Shown here piece by piece: positions 38,660 through 51,925 of a stretch of 64,000 bases of DNA. Made by a program: the position numbers and the translations under genes. Origin of the DNA: Phragmites australis (taxonomy: Eukaryota; Streptophyta; Magnoliopsida; Poales; Poaceae). Location: assembly GCF_958298935.1 (NCBI RefSeq), contig NC_084929.1:310001-374000 (forward strand), read 5' to 3'. How positions within the stretch are numbered: the stretch's first letter is position 1; every line of letters begins with the position of its first letter. The notes below the pieces were generated by a model. That model did no database searches and was not told the DNA's origin. It saw only the letters and a list, made by a program, of their open reading frames with translations.

Positions 38660-39010
38660 CCAGCTGACAGCACCCAGCATATGCTTTTATTGGAATGTAA
38701 CCCGAGCAAACACCTGATCTAGTCCCCCAAACACATGCACCTTCTCCACCTTTCCAAACCGATCAAACACTTGATGAAGCACCTTCTCGGTTATGGGATA
38801 GTGAACACGGTGAATGGTGACCTCAATGATGCGACTAGGTGACTACCCATCCTCGAATCCGCTTGTAGTAAATTCATCGAACATCTGGTGGGCGCCCTTC
38901 TCATGAGCAGAGCCCTTGCCCAAACCCGACTGCAGACTGCGCCAGCTGCTACCATTGGTCATCCTTGTTATCTCTATGCCAAAGCCCCACGGGTTGAACA
39001 GCTTTGATTA
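38660..39010 (-). pseudogene. RRM (polypyrimidine-tract-binding-like) pseudogene fragment
   Basis: On minus, the text VTIHRVHYPITEKVLHQVF followed by DRFGKVEKVHVFGGLDQV matches the start of an RRM of PTB-like proteins (VTIHx(5)PVTxEVLHQVFxxFG). It is preceded by a stop codon ('..EDG-stop'), and the domain runs into another stop after RVTFQ. No introns are seen, which fits a decayed retro-copy. The following minus-strand sequence to 38350 is Thr/Ser-rich and may be part of the same copy. Confidence 0.5.
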
Positions 39011-39604
39011 CCAATCATGGATCAAACAAAGTTCTGAGTTGGTGATTGAAAATTGAAACCGTGATTCTATTTTTATGTCTCATGGATCTCAAGATTGTGA
39101 CTTGTTGGCCTCTATGTAGGTAATGGAATCAGGTGAAGTCAGATCAAAATGAGAGGTGTTCGCATGGTTACTGTTTAAAATTTTACAATTTATTTACTAA
39201 TTATCATAGTTATATTTAGTAGCAATTTTGCCACCTCTCACAGGCCACTGAATGGAACACATATGCATCCATTCGGTGTTAAACACGAGAACACATAAAT
39301 ATGTATAGCATAAAGATGGTTTTTTTATTGAATCGAAAGTAAAGGTACCATATAAAAAAGAATCGAAAGTAAAGATTGTGGAATGACTTTGAAAGGTTAC
39401 ATACATCTGCTAGCTAGAATAACTGTATGAAAGAGAAGACAATATTTTGCGAAAATAAAGGGGAGAAACTGGTTATAAAATTTTGGCAATATCTGGGGGC
39501 ATATATGTAAATAAATGTAAGAGCAATTTGGCAATATCTTTCTTTCTTATCCTCCCCAGGGGACTCTCAGCGCATTCTCCTCCTAAAACCTTTGCATCCC
39601 TTCA
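39011..39604. other. Upstream region of the plastid cyclophilin gene
   Basis: AT-rich with no ORF of interest. 'gaatcgaaagtaaag' occurs twice (39330 and 39360). A CT-rich stretch (39538-39600) precedes the ATG and is the likely leader. No clear TATA box. Confidence 0.5.
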
Positions 39605-42093
<2,489 letters not shown>

Positions 42094-42600
42094 GTGTTAT
42101 ATGTCTATCGTCTTACCTCAGATGGGCATTGATATTTCCCCCTTCTGGAGTTCACCGGAGAATATTATGATACTGCAAACTTATCATGTTGGTTCCTGCT
42201 AGTTATAGAGATCATTCTGAGTTGAAGCTAAGATCTCAATCTGAGGCATACGGCTGCTGTTCAGCTGAATAAATACCCTGTTCTTGTTTTCCTTACCTTG
42301 TCCGGGGGGATGGCTTTTGTGATGAAATTTGAAGTACCCTGTACAATTTATGATACTTTCATGAGAATCGAAATGGCTGGATGCCTGTTGATTCTTACCT
42401 AGCTCTTACACAGACTGAAGTTCCCCCATGACAAATCACTATAATGTCTCTTGCTGTACATGCTGCATGCAAATGCTCTCGATCATGCAGAGCAATTGAT
42501 CTACAAAAATAGTCACAGTTGGTCTCGATTGTGTTCCTCTTTGTGATCTTTCCTAACAACTTGCACAGTACTAAGAATCTCACATGTAATACGAAGTGAT
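42094..42600. other. 3' flank of the cyclophilin gene
   Basis: Probable 3' UTR to about 42380 (repeated 'aatattatgatact' and 'tttatgatactttc'). No gene in the remainder. Confidence 0.5.
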
Positions 42601-42607
42601 GAAGTCA

Positions 42608-43145
42608 TGTAAAGCTAGCTGTACTAATCAGCGTTGTCGATCTTAACAGCTCACACAGCATTACAAACTTAGTTTCACAAATTAAAGGCCCGGTCATGTC
42701 CTTCGCATGTACAACAGAATGGTGAGTCATGTTATGCTTTACCGACCGATCTGATTTATCACATATAGCATGCATGCAGCTTGGTTGAGATAATTTGGGG
42801 ACCAATTCTTGACGTATAAAGTGATGAATCAGTGGAGCCATACAATCCAATTTATCAGGACATACACAACAATGCAAAGTTAGCTTCACAAGAGTATGAT
42901 ATCCAGATCAATCCTTGACATGTAAAGTGAATTTATGACGCATCCCTATGTGTTGTGAAGTGATTCTGATGATTATACGTCCAAGTAGATTTGTATTTCC
43001 ACGTAATGCAATGAAACATTCCAAATTATCTGTTTGAGAAGGATCCAACAAGCACCCCATGCATGTACACAGTTAGTTAGCAAAGCAAAATGCAAAAGCA
43101 CAAGCAACCTACCATCGATCACAGCTATAATATAATATAAATAGC
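42608..43145 (+). promoter_or_regulatory. Seed-type promoter of the prolamin gene
   Basis: Motifs seen: prolamin boxes TGTAAAG at 42608-42614 and 42921-42927; a perfect GCN4 motif TGAGTCAT at 42723-42730; RY repeats CATGCATG at 42769-42776 and 43058-43065; an Opaque-2-like TCCACGTA at 42998-43005; and TATAAATAG at 43137-43145, about 87 bases before the ATG. Known roles: P-box bound by DOF/PBF, GCN4 and O2 sites by bZIP Opaque-2, RY by B3 factors such as ABI3/FUS3. The set predicts endosperm-specific expression. Confidence 0.8.
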
Positions 43146-43231
43146 TACCAAATATGCAGTCATTTACCATCAGATCGTTCGATCCTTGATTTCATATAAA
43201 GTTGATACAAAATCAAAGCCAGATCGACAGC

Positions 43232-43717
43232 ATGAAGATGGTCATCATCTTGATGGTGGCGCTCGTGGCTCTCAATGGCGCCTCGGCGCAACAGATCAGC
43301 TGGGAGGAGCCGCAGCAGAGCTTCTATGGCGGCGTCGGCCTGAACCCCTGCGCCGAGTACCTTCGGCAGCAGTGCAGCCCGGTGGCGGCGCCGTACTTCA
43401 TCCGGCGGTGGCAGATGTGGCAGCCGAGCATCTGCCAGCTGCTGCGGCAGCAGTGCTGCATGCAGCTGAGGCAGATGGAGCCGCAGGCCCGGTGCCAGGC
43501 CATGTGCGCCGTGGTTCAGTTCGTCGTGCAGCAGCAGCAGCAGCAGCAGCAGCAAGGAGCCCTCTACGAGCCTCAGCTGCCGGCTGCTCAGTCCCCGATC
43601 GCGGTGGCGCAGATGGCGCAGAACCTGCCGGCCATGTGTGGCCTCTACCAGCTGCCCAGCTACTGCACCACCCCCTGTGCCATTTCTGCCATTTCTGCCA
43701 TTGGTGGCCACTACTAA
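43232..43717 (+). CDS. Beta-kafirin/beta-zein-like prolamin seed storage protein
   Basis: Intronless, 161 codons. Signal peptide MKMVIILMVALVALNGASA (cleavage after about residue 19), for entry into the ER and protein bodies. The mature part carries the beta-prolamin signature: CAEYLRQQCSPVAAP, then QPSICQLLRQQCC, then RCQAMCAVVQFVV, and the tail NLPAMCGLYQLPSYCTTPC. I count ten cysteines, the set expected for inter-chain disulfide cross-linking. Odd points: a run of nine glutamines after the central Cys block; a short Trp/Glu-containing segment (QQISWEEPQQSFYGG) where beta-kafirin and beta-zein have a Met/Gly-rich N-terminus; and fewer methionines. Another in-frame start lies ten codons upstream, but the signal peptide argues for this ATG. 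The promoter fits endosperm expression. Confidence 0.88.
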   Translation: MKMVIILMVALVALNGASAQQISWEEPQQSFYGGVGLNPCAEYLRQQCSPVAAPYFIRRWQMWQPSICQLLRQQCCMQLRQMEPQARCQAMCAVVQFVVQQQQQQQQQGALYEPQLPAAQSPIAVAQMAQNLPAMCGLYQLPSYCTTPCAISAISAIGGHY

Positions 43718-44342
43718 ACTTCTACTACTACTACTTAGCTTGTAACAAGACGTTGCACATCATCATGTGTGACGTGACCAATGCAATAATATATTTATGA
43801 ATAATGAATCAGTAGTAGTATACTCCAATACAGTAATCAGAATAATAATAATTCAATAAAGTTTTTCAGTAGAAGGAAAAATAAGTTTGAATGGGAGTGG
43901 TTATGACTAAAGTATTAAGGTAAGGAGACTAACAACAGATTTCGTTGTTGATTTGGAGTGGGAGTCTCTTTCTCCAGAATGCGTTCTTCCTTTACAACAA
44001 CCACAGTTGATGTCCACCGTCGGTTTATCCATCCAACGGACCACACACCAATTCAAGAAAGGTTCAGACAGAGACGGGTATGCAACAATGCATGCACCGA
44101 TCGAGGAGAATAGAATGTTCATTTCCATTCGGGAAAGGCAAATGATCAACTATATAACATCAGTGTCACAACAAGGAAATTACAAATAACTACTGCATAT
44201 AATATAGCTAGGGAGAGGAACTGCGCGCATACAGATACAGCTAGAGCTCGATCACTGCACCTAGCATAGGTAGCTAGCAGCAAGAGGAGGAAGAAGAAGA
44301 AGATCGATCGGATAGAATTTGAAGAAGAAGAAGAAGAAGAAG
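43718..44342. other. Intergenic DNA between prolamin and first DUF3339 gene
   Basis: Likely prolamin 3' UTR to about 43800 (AATAATATATTTATGAATAA region gives candidate poly(A) signals). Leader of the next gene contains GAA runs at 44289-44302 and 44322-44343. No other gene seen. Confidence 0.5.
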
Positions 44343-44558
44343 ATGCAGGACTGGGCGCCGGTGTTCATCTCCTTGGTGCTCTTCATCTTGCTGTCGCCGG
44401 GGCTGCTGTTCCAGATGCCCGCCAAGTCGCGCCTCATCGCCTTGGGCAACTTCCAGACCAGCGTCGCCTCCATCCTCGTCCACACCATCCTCTTCTTCGT
44501 CCTCGACGCCATCTTCCTCGTCGCCATCGGCGTCCAGATCCAGCTCGGAACCTCCTAA
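44343..44558 (+). CDS. DUF3339 small membrane protein (71 aa)
   Basis: A single-exon ORF reads MQDWAPVFISLVLFILLSPG, LLFQMPAKSRLIALGNFQTS, then VASILVHTILFFVLDAIFLV and ends GTS. It has two hydrophobic helices with a short polar loop. The W-x-P start, LLSPGLL.Q.P, the GNFQTS segment and VHT/A-I-FF belong to the plant-specific DUF3339 family (about 68-70 aa), whose function is not established. The ATG is placed at the conserved M-x-D-W start; the (GAA)7 upstream could extend the frame with poly-Lys only from a non-ATG codon. Paralog of the gene at 47903. Confidence 0.88.
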   Translation: MQDWAPVFISLVLFILLSPGLLFQMPAKSRLIALGNFQTSVASILVHTILFFVLDAIFLVAIGVQIQLGTS

Positions 44559-46913
44559 TTATATGGATGCATGATTAAAATCGATGACTGTTCCTTCACT
44601 TGTTAATTTGTAAACTTTTTAGCTTTACTGTACCCATAAACATACGGATATGCGCGCATGTATATTTGTAATATTTAGCTTTGTGTGTGAATATAATGTT
44701 CTTTTGATTAATTTCTGTTCGAGTGTTGCATGCATGCACCATATATAGCTTCCTGATCCAAAGAGAGAATCAATTATATTGCAACTTTCTTTTCCGTGTT
44801 TATTTCGTGGCGATCGATCTAAGACAGTTTGCTGTCACGCACGTCGCCATAACTGGCTAGCTAGCTAGGATGGATGTGAAAGCGCAAGAAGAGAACAAAA
44901 TCAGAACATGATGAACACAGAACAAAATTATATTGCTGCATCCAATTCCAACCACGAGCAGGAGCAGGAGCAGGAGCAGATAGCAGCTTCGATTTGCTTT
45001 ACAATTACATGCATGTGGTGGTGCACGGCTCAAACCTGGCAATACATATGCATCAATCAAACCGGAAATAATAGTTATAATAGTAACTGTAGCCAGCGTT
45101 TGATCTGCATCTATCGATGGTGAATTGGTGACAGCAGCTAGCATCTCAACTTTGATCGCTTAATGATATTAAGTCTCAGAACAGACTTTTAATTATATTT
45201 CATAGGAACATAGTCCTGAAAGAAAAATAAAGCAGCATGTATGTCGTCCGAACAAAATGATGGATCAGCTCGAGTGCTCCATGCAAGCTAGATCTGTCTC
45301 TAATGATTCGAGCAGACCGCGAATTGAACAGAAAGTGATATGATCCAATTTTAATAACGTTCGGCTCTGATCTGACTCTGACGACGTCTGAGAGGTCACA
45401 AATTAACAATCGCGTGCATGCAGCTCCATGCCCAAAAATGATCAGTAACAACTCCATCTCTATTATTTTTTTTCAAAAATGATCAGTAACAACTCCATCA
45501 GTTTATGTATAGATTAGTGGAAGCTTTAGTTTTGTGGACCTTCCCTTCCCTTATCGATGTCTATCCTCTCAGATCACCAACTGATCGAGCAGAGCAGTAC
45601 TGTAGAGCAAGCGACAGACAAGCTGATGGAAGATGACTGAACAACACTAGTGCAGTGATATTCACACTAATATTAGCCAGCTATATATATGGTTGATATT
45701 GATATTTGAATTTGTTAAGAGTATATCTATCTAGTTGTTATGGTAGGATAGGATACACATGTCCAATCTGGAATATTCCAGACAGGGTAGAATAAATAAA
45801 TAAATAAATGGTTTGCTTTAACGAATTGAAGAGCTTGTTTAAATTTACTCGTCTTGAAGAGCCTAATTAATTAAGCACAAAATTAAGGTTTTGTTGTAAC
45901 AAGATTCCTCGCTTTACTCTGACGATTTGGTTGGTTTGGTGCTGTGGAGAAAACTAGAAAAGGTTCGTCAGTATACATTCAGGCATCAAATCAGTCGTTT
46001 AATGTGTGCAATCTATCTATCAAGAAAAAGAAGAAACCCAAGAAAGTAGCACATATATTGTGATCTGTGACCACAAAAGAAAAGAACTGCAAACTTTTTG
46101 TCTACATCGTCTGTGCCTTTTTTTCCCTTGATGGAAAGCGAAACATCAAGGGCAACCACAGCCGGAAACTTGAGATCGGTTGGGTTGCTTGTCATCTTCC
46201 CTCACGGCTTCTGTGTAACATTCAAGAGTTTTCTACTAGTTTCATTAGTTGTGAGTAGTTAAATCTCAACTTTTTTTGCATCACTTCCGGTTACAATCTA
46301 AAAAATAATAGAATTACAATTCGTAAGACAGAAAGTTACAACCAGATATAAATAAAAAAATGAATTACAATTATATTATGAATGATTGTAACTTCTAACA
46401 AATTTTTTGTCTAATGATGTACAACATAAGTAACACGATTGTAATCGTAGTGTGTGTATATATATATGTATGTATGTAATTGATTGTAACTTGTTAGCTT
46501 CTCGTGTTGTAATTATGTACTTGTGGACGCGTGATTGTAACTGTTTTACTAACGAATTATAATTGATAGTTTTTTAGTTGTAACTGTGAGGTAATACAAC
46601 AGTAATTAAAGTTGAGTTTAGGTGTAAAATGGACTCGCCGTATAAAGACAGCAGAGTAGAAGTTTGATGACTCAACAGGCAATTGAAGAAGACTTGCTGC
46701 TAATTGACCTGAGAACAGAAACATCAAGATGTGTCCAGAGAGACCTTGCTCTCACCGTCGATCTGTCTGTTATTGATTTCTAGTAAGAAATAACTATTCA
46801 ACTAGAGTCAATAAAGCTTGTAATATATAAAAAAAGTAAGAAATAACTACTGAAAAACAAGAAGCAAGTAATCTTGTGGTCATTTGGTGACTCGATCGAT
46901 CACCCAATCATCA
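44559..46913. other. Intergenic DNA, no gene seen
   Basis: AT-rich. A short GAGCAG repeat lies at 44957-44980 ('gagcaggagcaggagcagga'). 46240-46620 holds many 'gattgtaac/gttgtaact' words that resemble the repeat DNA at 50.6-51.1 kb and are probably the same family. Short frames lack protein character. Confidence 0.5.
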
Positions 46914-47425
46914 AAGTAATAAGTATTGTGCCATTTATAACATAAAACTATAAGTATTATAAGTGGTAATATAAAACTACAAGTATTGTGCACTAATTTC
47001 ACATAAAACTCATTTTTAATTAGATTCACCCAAAAATGGTCTTATGTTTCTCAAAAATCCTATATTTTTATTAGATATTATAACTGTATTTTAAAAAAAG
47101 AATATTAGTGAATTTTATATATTTTTGGGATTTTATTTGAGGCCCTAACAATTGTTAGGAGTTATAAAAGTAGTATTTTTGGGGAATTTTAGTTTAAATT
47201 CTATATAGATTTTTTGGGTGAATCCAATTAAAATGGGTTGAAAATGGATTATGAAACATGTTAAAAAAATTAGGATTTTTTAGAAACGATAAGACCATTT
47301 TTGGGTGAATCTAATTAAAAATGGGTTTTAGGTGAAATTAATGTGCAATACTTGTAGTCTTGTGTTACTATTTACCATACTTATAGTTTTATGTTATAAA
47401 TGGCAAAAAAACTTATACTTTTACG
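46914..47425. mobile_element. Large fold-back (long inverted repeat) element
   Basis: Arms of about 160 bp (46914-47075 and 47268-47425) are inverted copies: 'gccatttataacataaaact', 'acaagtattg', 'taattagattcacccaaaaa', 'tggtcttat' all recur in reverse complement. About 190 bp of unpaired sequence separates them. Non-coding. This structure fits a MITE or MULE-derived fold-back element. Confidence 0.8.
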
Positions 47426-47902
47426 CAATTCACTCTAATATATATATTTCAAGCTAAGGTGTGATTGGGAATGGGACTAGCTAGAAAAAGTTTCATGTCT
47501 TGTTATTGTTGAAGCAAGTATATATTAAACATATATATGGTTAGAAAGAGATAAGCTAGAGGCGAGGGCATGTACATGGAAAGGAAAGGAAAGCGAAACA
47601 TGACCAACCAGGTGAGGTGGCAGGACAATCAAATCAGAGCGAGCACCAAACGGAACCAGACCACATGATCCTCACCTTCTCACCATTCAATTCCCTCCAC
47701 TCCACAGGTCGTCAACAAGTCGATCCCTAGCTAATATAATCTTGCACTGTAGTTTCAAGTACAAACAGCCAGACCTGCTGCTTGCAGACTGCATGCTCCA
47801 TTGCTTCGGTTAGTTGATCCAGTGACCAGTGATATATATATATATGTATGCATAGGAGAATCAATTGAAGACAGCAAGCTCAAGAAGTGAAGAAGGAGGA
47901 GG

Positions 47903-48112
47903 ATGTCTGACTGGGGCCCCGTGGTGATCGCGGTGGTGCTGTTCGTGCTCCTCTCGCCGGGGCTGCTCATCCAGCTCCCCGGGCGGCACGACTTTGTGGA
48001 GTTCGGCAAGCTGCACACCAGCGCCGTGGCCATCCTCGTCCACGCCATCATCTACTTCGCGCTCATCACCCTCTTCGTTATCGTCATCGGAGTACACATC
48101 ACCACCGACTAG
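47903..48112 (+). CDS. DUF3339 small membrane protein (69 aa)
   Basis: A single-exon ORF begins MSDWGPVVIAVVLFVLLSPG, then LLIQLPGRHDFVEFGKLHTS, and ends VIVIGVHITTD. Two hydrophobic helices; it matches the DUF3339 consensus more closely than its neighbour at 44343 (MxDWGPV, LPGR, FG..HTS, GVHI). The two genes share orientation and are about 3.3 kb apart with the fold-back element between, so they look like a diverged tandem duplication. Function unknown. Confidence 0.9.
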   Translation: MSDWGPVVIAVVLFVLLSPGLLIQLPGRHDFVEFGKLHTSAVAILVHAIIYFALITLFVIVIGVHITTD

Positions 48113-49904
48113 CTGCTGCTAGCTAATTCATCCATCGATCCGCACGTGGCTGCACCTGCATGCACGATGTCATCGTACGTTGATGAGATGCATCGATCGA
48201 TCGTATACCTGTCCATGCATGCGCGCTGATCAAGCTAGTATATATCTTATCTATTACACACTAGTCGTCCTTGTTATATAGTATATCGTGATTCGTAAGT
48301 ACTACTACTCGATCTCCTTCCAATACTGCTGCTATAGGTGCACCTCAGTACCCATCATCATCATCGTATCATCTTTTGATTCTGTTTCTGTTTCTTCTTC
48401 CTCCGATATAATCGACATAACAACAACCTGATCGATCTTGTTGGAGACTGATCCCTGCCCGGCCCTCTTCTTTTTCGTTCCTTAATTTCTGTGCATGCAT
48501 ATCTTATTTGTTTAGTTCTGCTTATGAGCCAGCCTTTGATCGCCACTGTCCTCCAGCATTTTATTTTACTCCAGACAAGACAGCAGGGTCTTGCCTGCTT
48601 CTGAATTTGTGGTACCATGATTCGCTTTGTATGGTGAGGATATTCGGGGAGTGGTAGATTGTTGGTGCGCGCCTGATGTTTTGTGCCATTGTCGGCCAGC
48701 ATTTTTGTATTACCTCCGGTGAGGATTTTTGGTTGGCTGCGTTCTACGAAACATCATGCATGATTGGACATCTGGAACGGAATCAATTCCCTTTTGGTGT
48801 TCCCAATCTCAGTTACTGCTTAATCTTCCTCGGTTGTAACAGCCTATAGTTATAGTAGAGCAAGAATGGACTGAAACTTTCTAATTGTAATTTTGTGATC
48901 GGGGATAATTACGGTAATACGGCAGGTCACAGATAGCCACAGCCTTGAAGACAGTAATAGGGCATTGGTTTAGAAATGTCAACAAGTAAATGAAAACAAT
49001 AAACAGGCAAGTAATTATACATTCAAGGCATATTAGCCATTACACACTCAGGACAAAGAATCTTTCGAAAGAAAATCAAGGTTGACAAACAACCAATTTC
49101 TCTAACCAGTAGATTATCCAGACGGCTACTTTTCAGATCAGTTAGCTTTTTAGAAAATCTTAAAAAAAGCTTTCTCAAACAGGACCTATACATATCACCT
49201 CACTAACACGTCTCATATATAACATTAACAGATTGATAAATTTAATAAACGTACACTTGCCGTTTAGATGTACAGGTTGGTAACTTCATTTACCAAACGC
49301 AGATGCAGGGAATTGAAGCTCTACTCTAATATATGCCCGCCGAACCAAATTTGTTAGCTAGATGAGAAAGAGACTGTATAGTACCGTCCCCTAGCTTACA
49401 TGCACGATTGAGTTTAATTGGCAGGCATCCGCGCGCACCACTTCCGACAGAAAGCGAGAAGGCCTGGTAAAAGTTTACACGAGAAAAAATTAATTTAAAA
49501 GTTTTAAGAAAAAATTAATGAGAAAATTTTGGCACAAAAGTTTTTAAATTACCAAAGAAAAAGTTTGAATAAAGTTGCCTTTGCATAGGCCCCACGCAGC
49601 AGGTGGCGCGCGAGCGCAGACAAGGAATTTCGTTAATTAGGTCATGCAATGCTCTCACATCGATCATAAGCAACTTCATTCAGTGCCCATCCAACCCCTA
49701 CAAAACGTACCATGATTATGAATGCATCATCCCAGCAGCTACTGCGGACCGGCATGCTTAATTTCTCATCCATTTTGTTGCAAAGTACAGTACTTAATTG
49801 TGTATAATTATTAACTTGTTCCTTCCCGAAAGCAGGCGCAGACATGCATATATGACAGAGACATGTATATATATAGACGACCACTACATTTCTTCCTCTG
49901 ATCC
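48113..49904. other. Intergenic DNA, no gene seen
   Basis: 3' flank of the DUF3339 gene followed by AT-rich sequence. Minus frames of 113 codons (48361-48702) and 88 codons (49642-49908) have no recognisable features. No paired repeats detected. Confidence 0.5.
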
Positions 49905-50575
49905 TCATTTTTTTTTATTTAGAAAATAGATAAAAACATCCAGCTTTTTGCATCCAAAGATGCATACAGCCACCAAATTATTATAACTCCTAACAAGAGT
50001 AGCCCACATCACACAAAAAAATATCAAGAAGTTTGCAATCTGTAACTACAAGATCATCCATGCTTGGCGAAGAGCTCCAATGCCACCACCTCCAACATAT
50101 GACAGACCGATAGAAAATCTTCCCTCAAATCCTCTCTGTGAAGTAGTCTCCAGAACCTTAGCCAGTAAGTACCTCTGAAAAGTACCTGCATGAATGACAT
50201 TATTGATTTTTTATGAAACACTATATCATTACGACAGAGCCAAATAGCACAGAACATAACCGATATCCCCACTAAGATTCTTCTCTTTTTCTCTGCTCCT
50301 ATCTCCCGTAACCAAGTACCGATCAAATGTGACATGTTTCCCGGTTTCTTAATCCCTAAGGCTATCCTGATTATATACCAGATAGTGTTAGCTAAAGAAC
50401 ATTCAAAAAAGATAAGAGCCTTCTTGCATTGTCTGAAGATAAGAGCAAGCCGATCGATCGAGTCAGTCTCAAGATGTATCTTCTTTTCGAAAGATACATG
50501 GACGGACACGAGCAAATGGAGGGCTGCGACATCTCTTTCAATTCTCTCTAGGCATTTCATTTTCACAATGATCAC
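49905..50575 (-). mobile_element. LINE 3' end (reverse-transcriptase C-terminus)
   Basis: The minus frame 50054-50575 encodes the zinc-binding C-terminal region of a plant LINE ORF2 (FFECSLANTIWYIIRIAL, then CAIWLCRNDIVFHKKS, then FRGTYWLRFW) and stops before a 3' UTR that ends at a T-rich tract near 49905-49920 (poly(A) on minus). 5'-truncated. Related to the copy at 8072-8935. Confidence 0.8.
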
Positions 50576-50720
50576 ATAATTAAGGGAATGGGAATCTAAT
50601 TTGTCACCGATAAGTTACACCTAACTGATATGATGCTGAAATCTTATACGTGAGTTACGATTATATGATAAAAAATATATAATTATGAGGAGTATTGTAG
50701 TTTACTGTTATGTCATCCCC

Positions 50721-51002
50721 AGTTATGACTAAAAAAAATAATCAGTTATGACAGCACAGATAGTTGAGTTACGATCACATAAAAAAAATCAGTTATGATA
50801 GCAACTATATTATTTTTTATCATAATTGAGGTGTGCGTAGAGGTAACTTAGTTGCAATCACAGTTACGACTAAGAAAATAGTCAATTACGATAACACAGA
50901 TAGTTGAGTTATAATCACATGACAAAAAGTCAGTTATGATAGCAACTATACTATTTTTTATCATAATTGAGGGTGTGCGCAAGGTGATCCGGTTGCTATC
51001 AC
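50721..51002 (+). repeat. 141-bp tandem duplication
   Basis: Unit 1 (50721-50861) and unit 2 (50862-51002) align end to end with scattered substitutions. Shared words: 'cacagatagttgagtta', 'cagttatgatagcaactata', 'attttttatcataattgag'. Embedded in AT-rich repeat DNA. Confidence 0.85.
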
Positions 51003-51704
51003 ATGAAAAAAAAATACATAATTATGATTAGATAAGGTACCCAGTTACGATCATATATATTTATAGTAACTGATCTATCTTGTGAGTCACAACTATACTA
51101 TTTTTTAAGATCGTAACTGCGAGGTGACGCAACAGTAAACTACAATATATTTAGACACATAATAGATATATAGTATATATAAAAAAAATAAAAGAAAAAC
51201 TAGTTTGTATTTGCGGAAGTACATACTTCTACCTACCCCCATCCGTTTTCCAGGCGACAAAATTTTCAGACAGCATCCATTCGCCAGCGCCAGCGGCATC
51301 ATATATATTATATTGAGCAAATTGGAGTATATTAGTTCACTTGTGGCAGTAAACAAGCAACGAGAATTTAACCAGATGCAGCTGCAGGGCGATGGGCAAG
51401 GAAGGCTTTGAGGCTATCGCTGCTGCTGGTGTAAATTCCTACTGGCGGCAGCAACTGAGAAGAGTGAATTATTTTTACCACCTGGAGGTGGCAGAGCTAA
51501 ATTGGGGCAAACAAAGAGAGATGGAAAGGAAGAAAACTGAGTCTGTGTGATACAGATAGCAAAGCACAGGAGAAGAGAAAACCCCTCTAATCCACCAGTT
51601 TTTTAGGCAGGCGCCAAGCACCCTATAACCTATGCGTGAGACTGAGCTGACCTGAACCACAATATTATTCATCATCTAGATACACTCAGACTCACTTGGC
51701 TGAG

Positions 51705-51925
51705 ATGGCCAAGGCATTCCATTTCCTCCGTGCGTCGTCCCGGCTGCTGGTGGCGGTGCTGCTGCTGGGGGCATCAATGGCAGTGGCAATGGCGGCGGCG
51801 CAATGAAGGAGGAGGAGGAGGGCATGATCGCGAGGCCATGGGCAATTGCCCCAAGGCAGCCGCAGCCGCAGCAGGCCCACTCCTACAAGCGCGGCTGCTC
51901 CCCCATCCATCAATGCCGCGGCTAG
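51705..51925 (+). pseudogene. RALF-like secreted peptide gene with a frameshift
   Basis: Two overlapping frames together look like one small secreted protein. From ATG 51705 the first frame gives a signal peptide (MAKAFHFLRASSRLLVAVLL, then LGASMAVAMAAAQ) and stops at 51804. The frame shifted by one base, open across 51803-51925, gives MKEEEEGMIARPWAIAPRQP, then HSYKRGCSPIHQCRG and a TAG. Y-x-RGC-x(4)-QCRG is the C-terminal signature of rapid alkalinisation factor (RALF) peptides; only one cysteine pair is present here. One missing base near 51790-51802 would explain the break. It could be a real lesion, an assembly error in a GGC/GGA-rich stretch, or an unseen intron. Confidence 0.45.

Noticed and set aside
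43160..43711. 183-codon minus-strand frame and 204-codon plus frame at the prolamin locus
   Set aside because: Shadows of the prolamin gene; the chosen frame has a signal peptide and the beta-prolamin cysteine pattern.
44319..44342. Poly-Lys extension of the first DUF3339 protein
   Set aside because: Would start at a TTG codon in a GAA repeat; the family starts at the M-x-D-W methionine.
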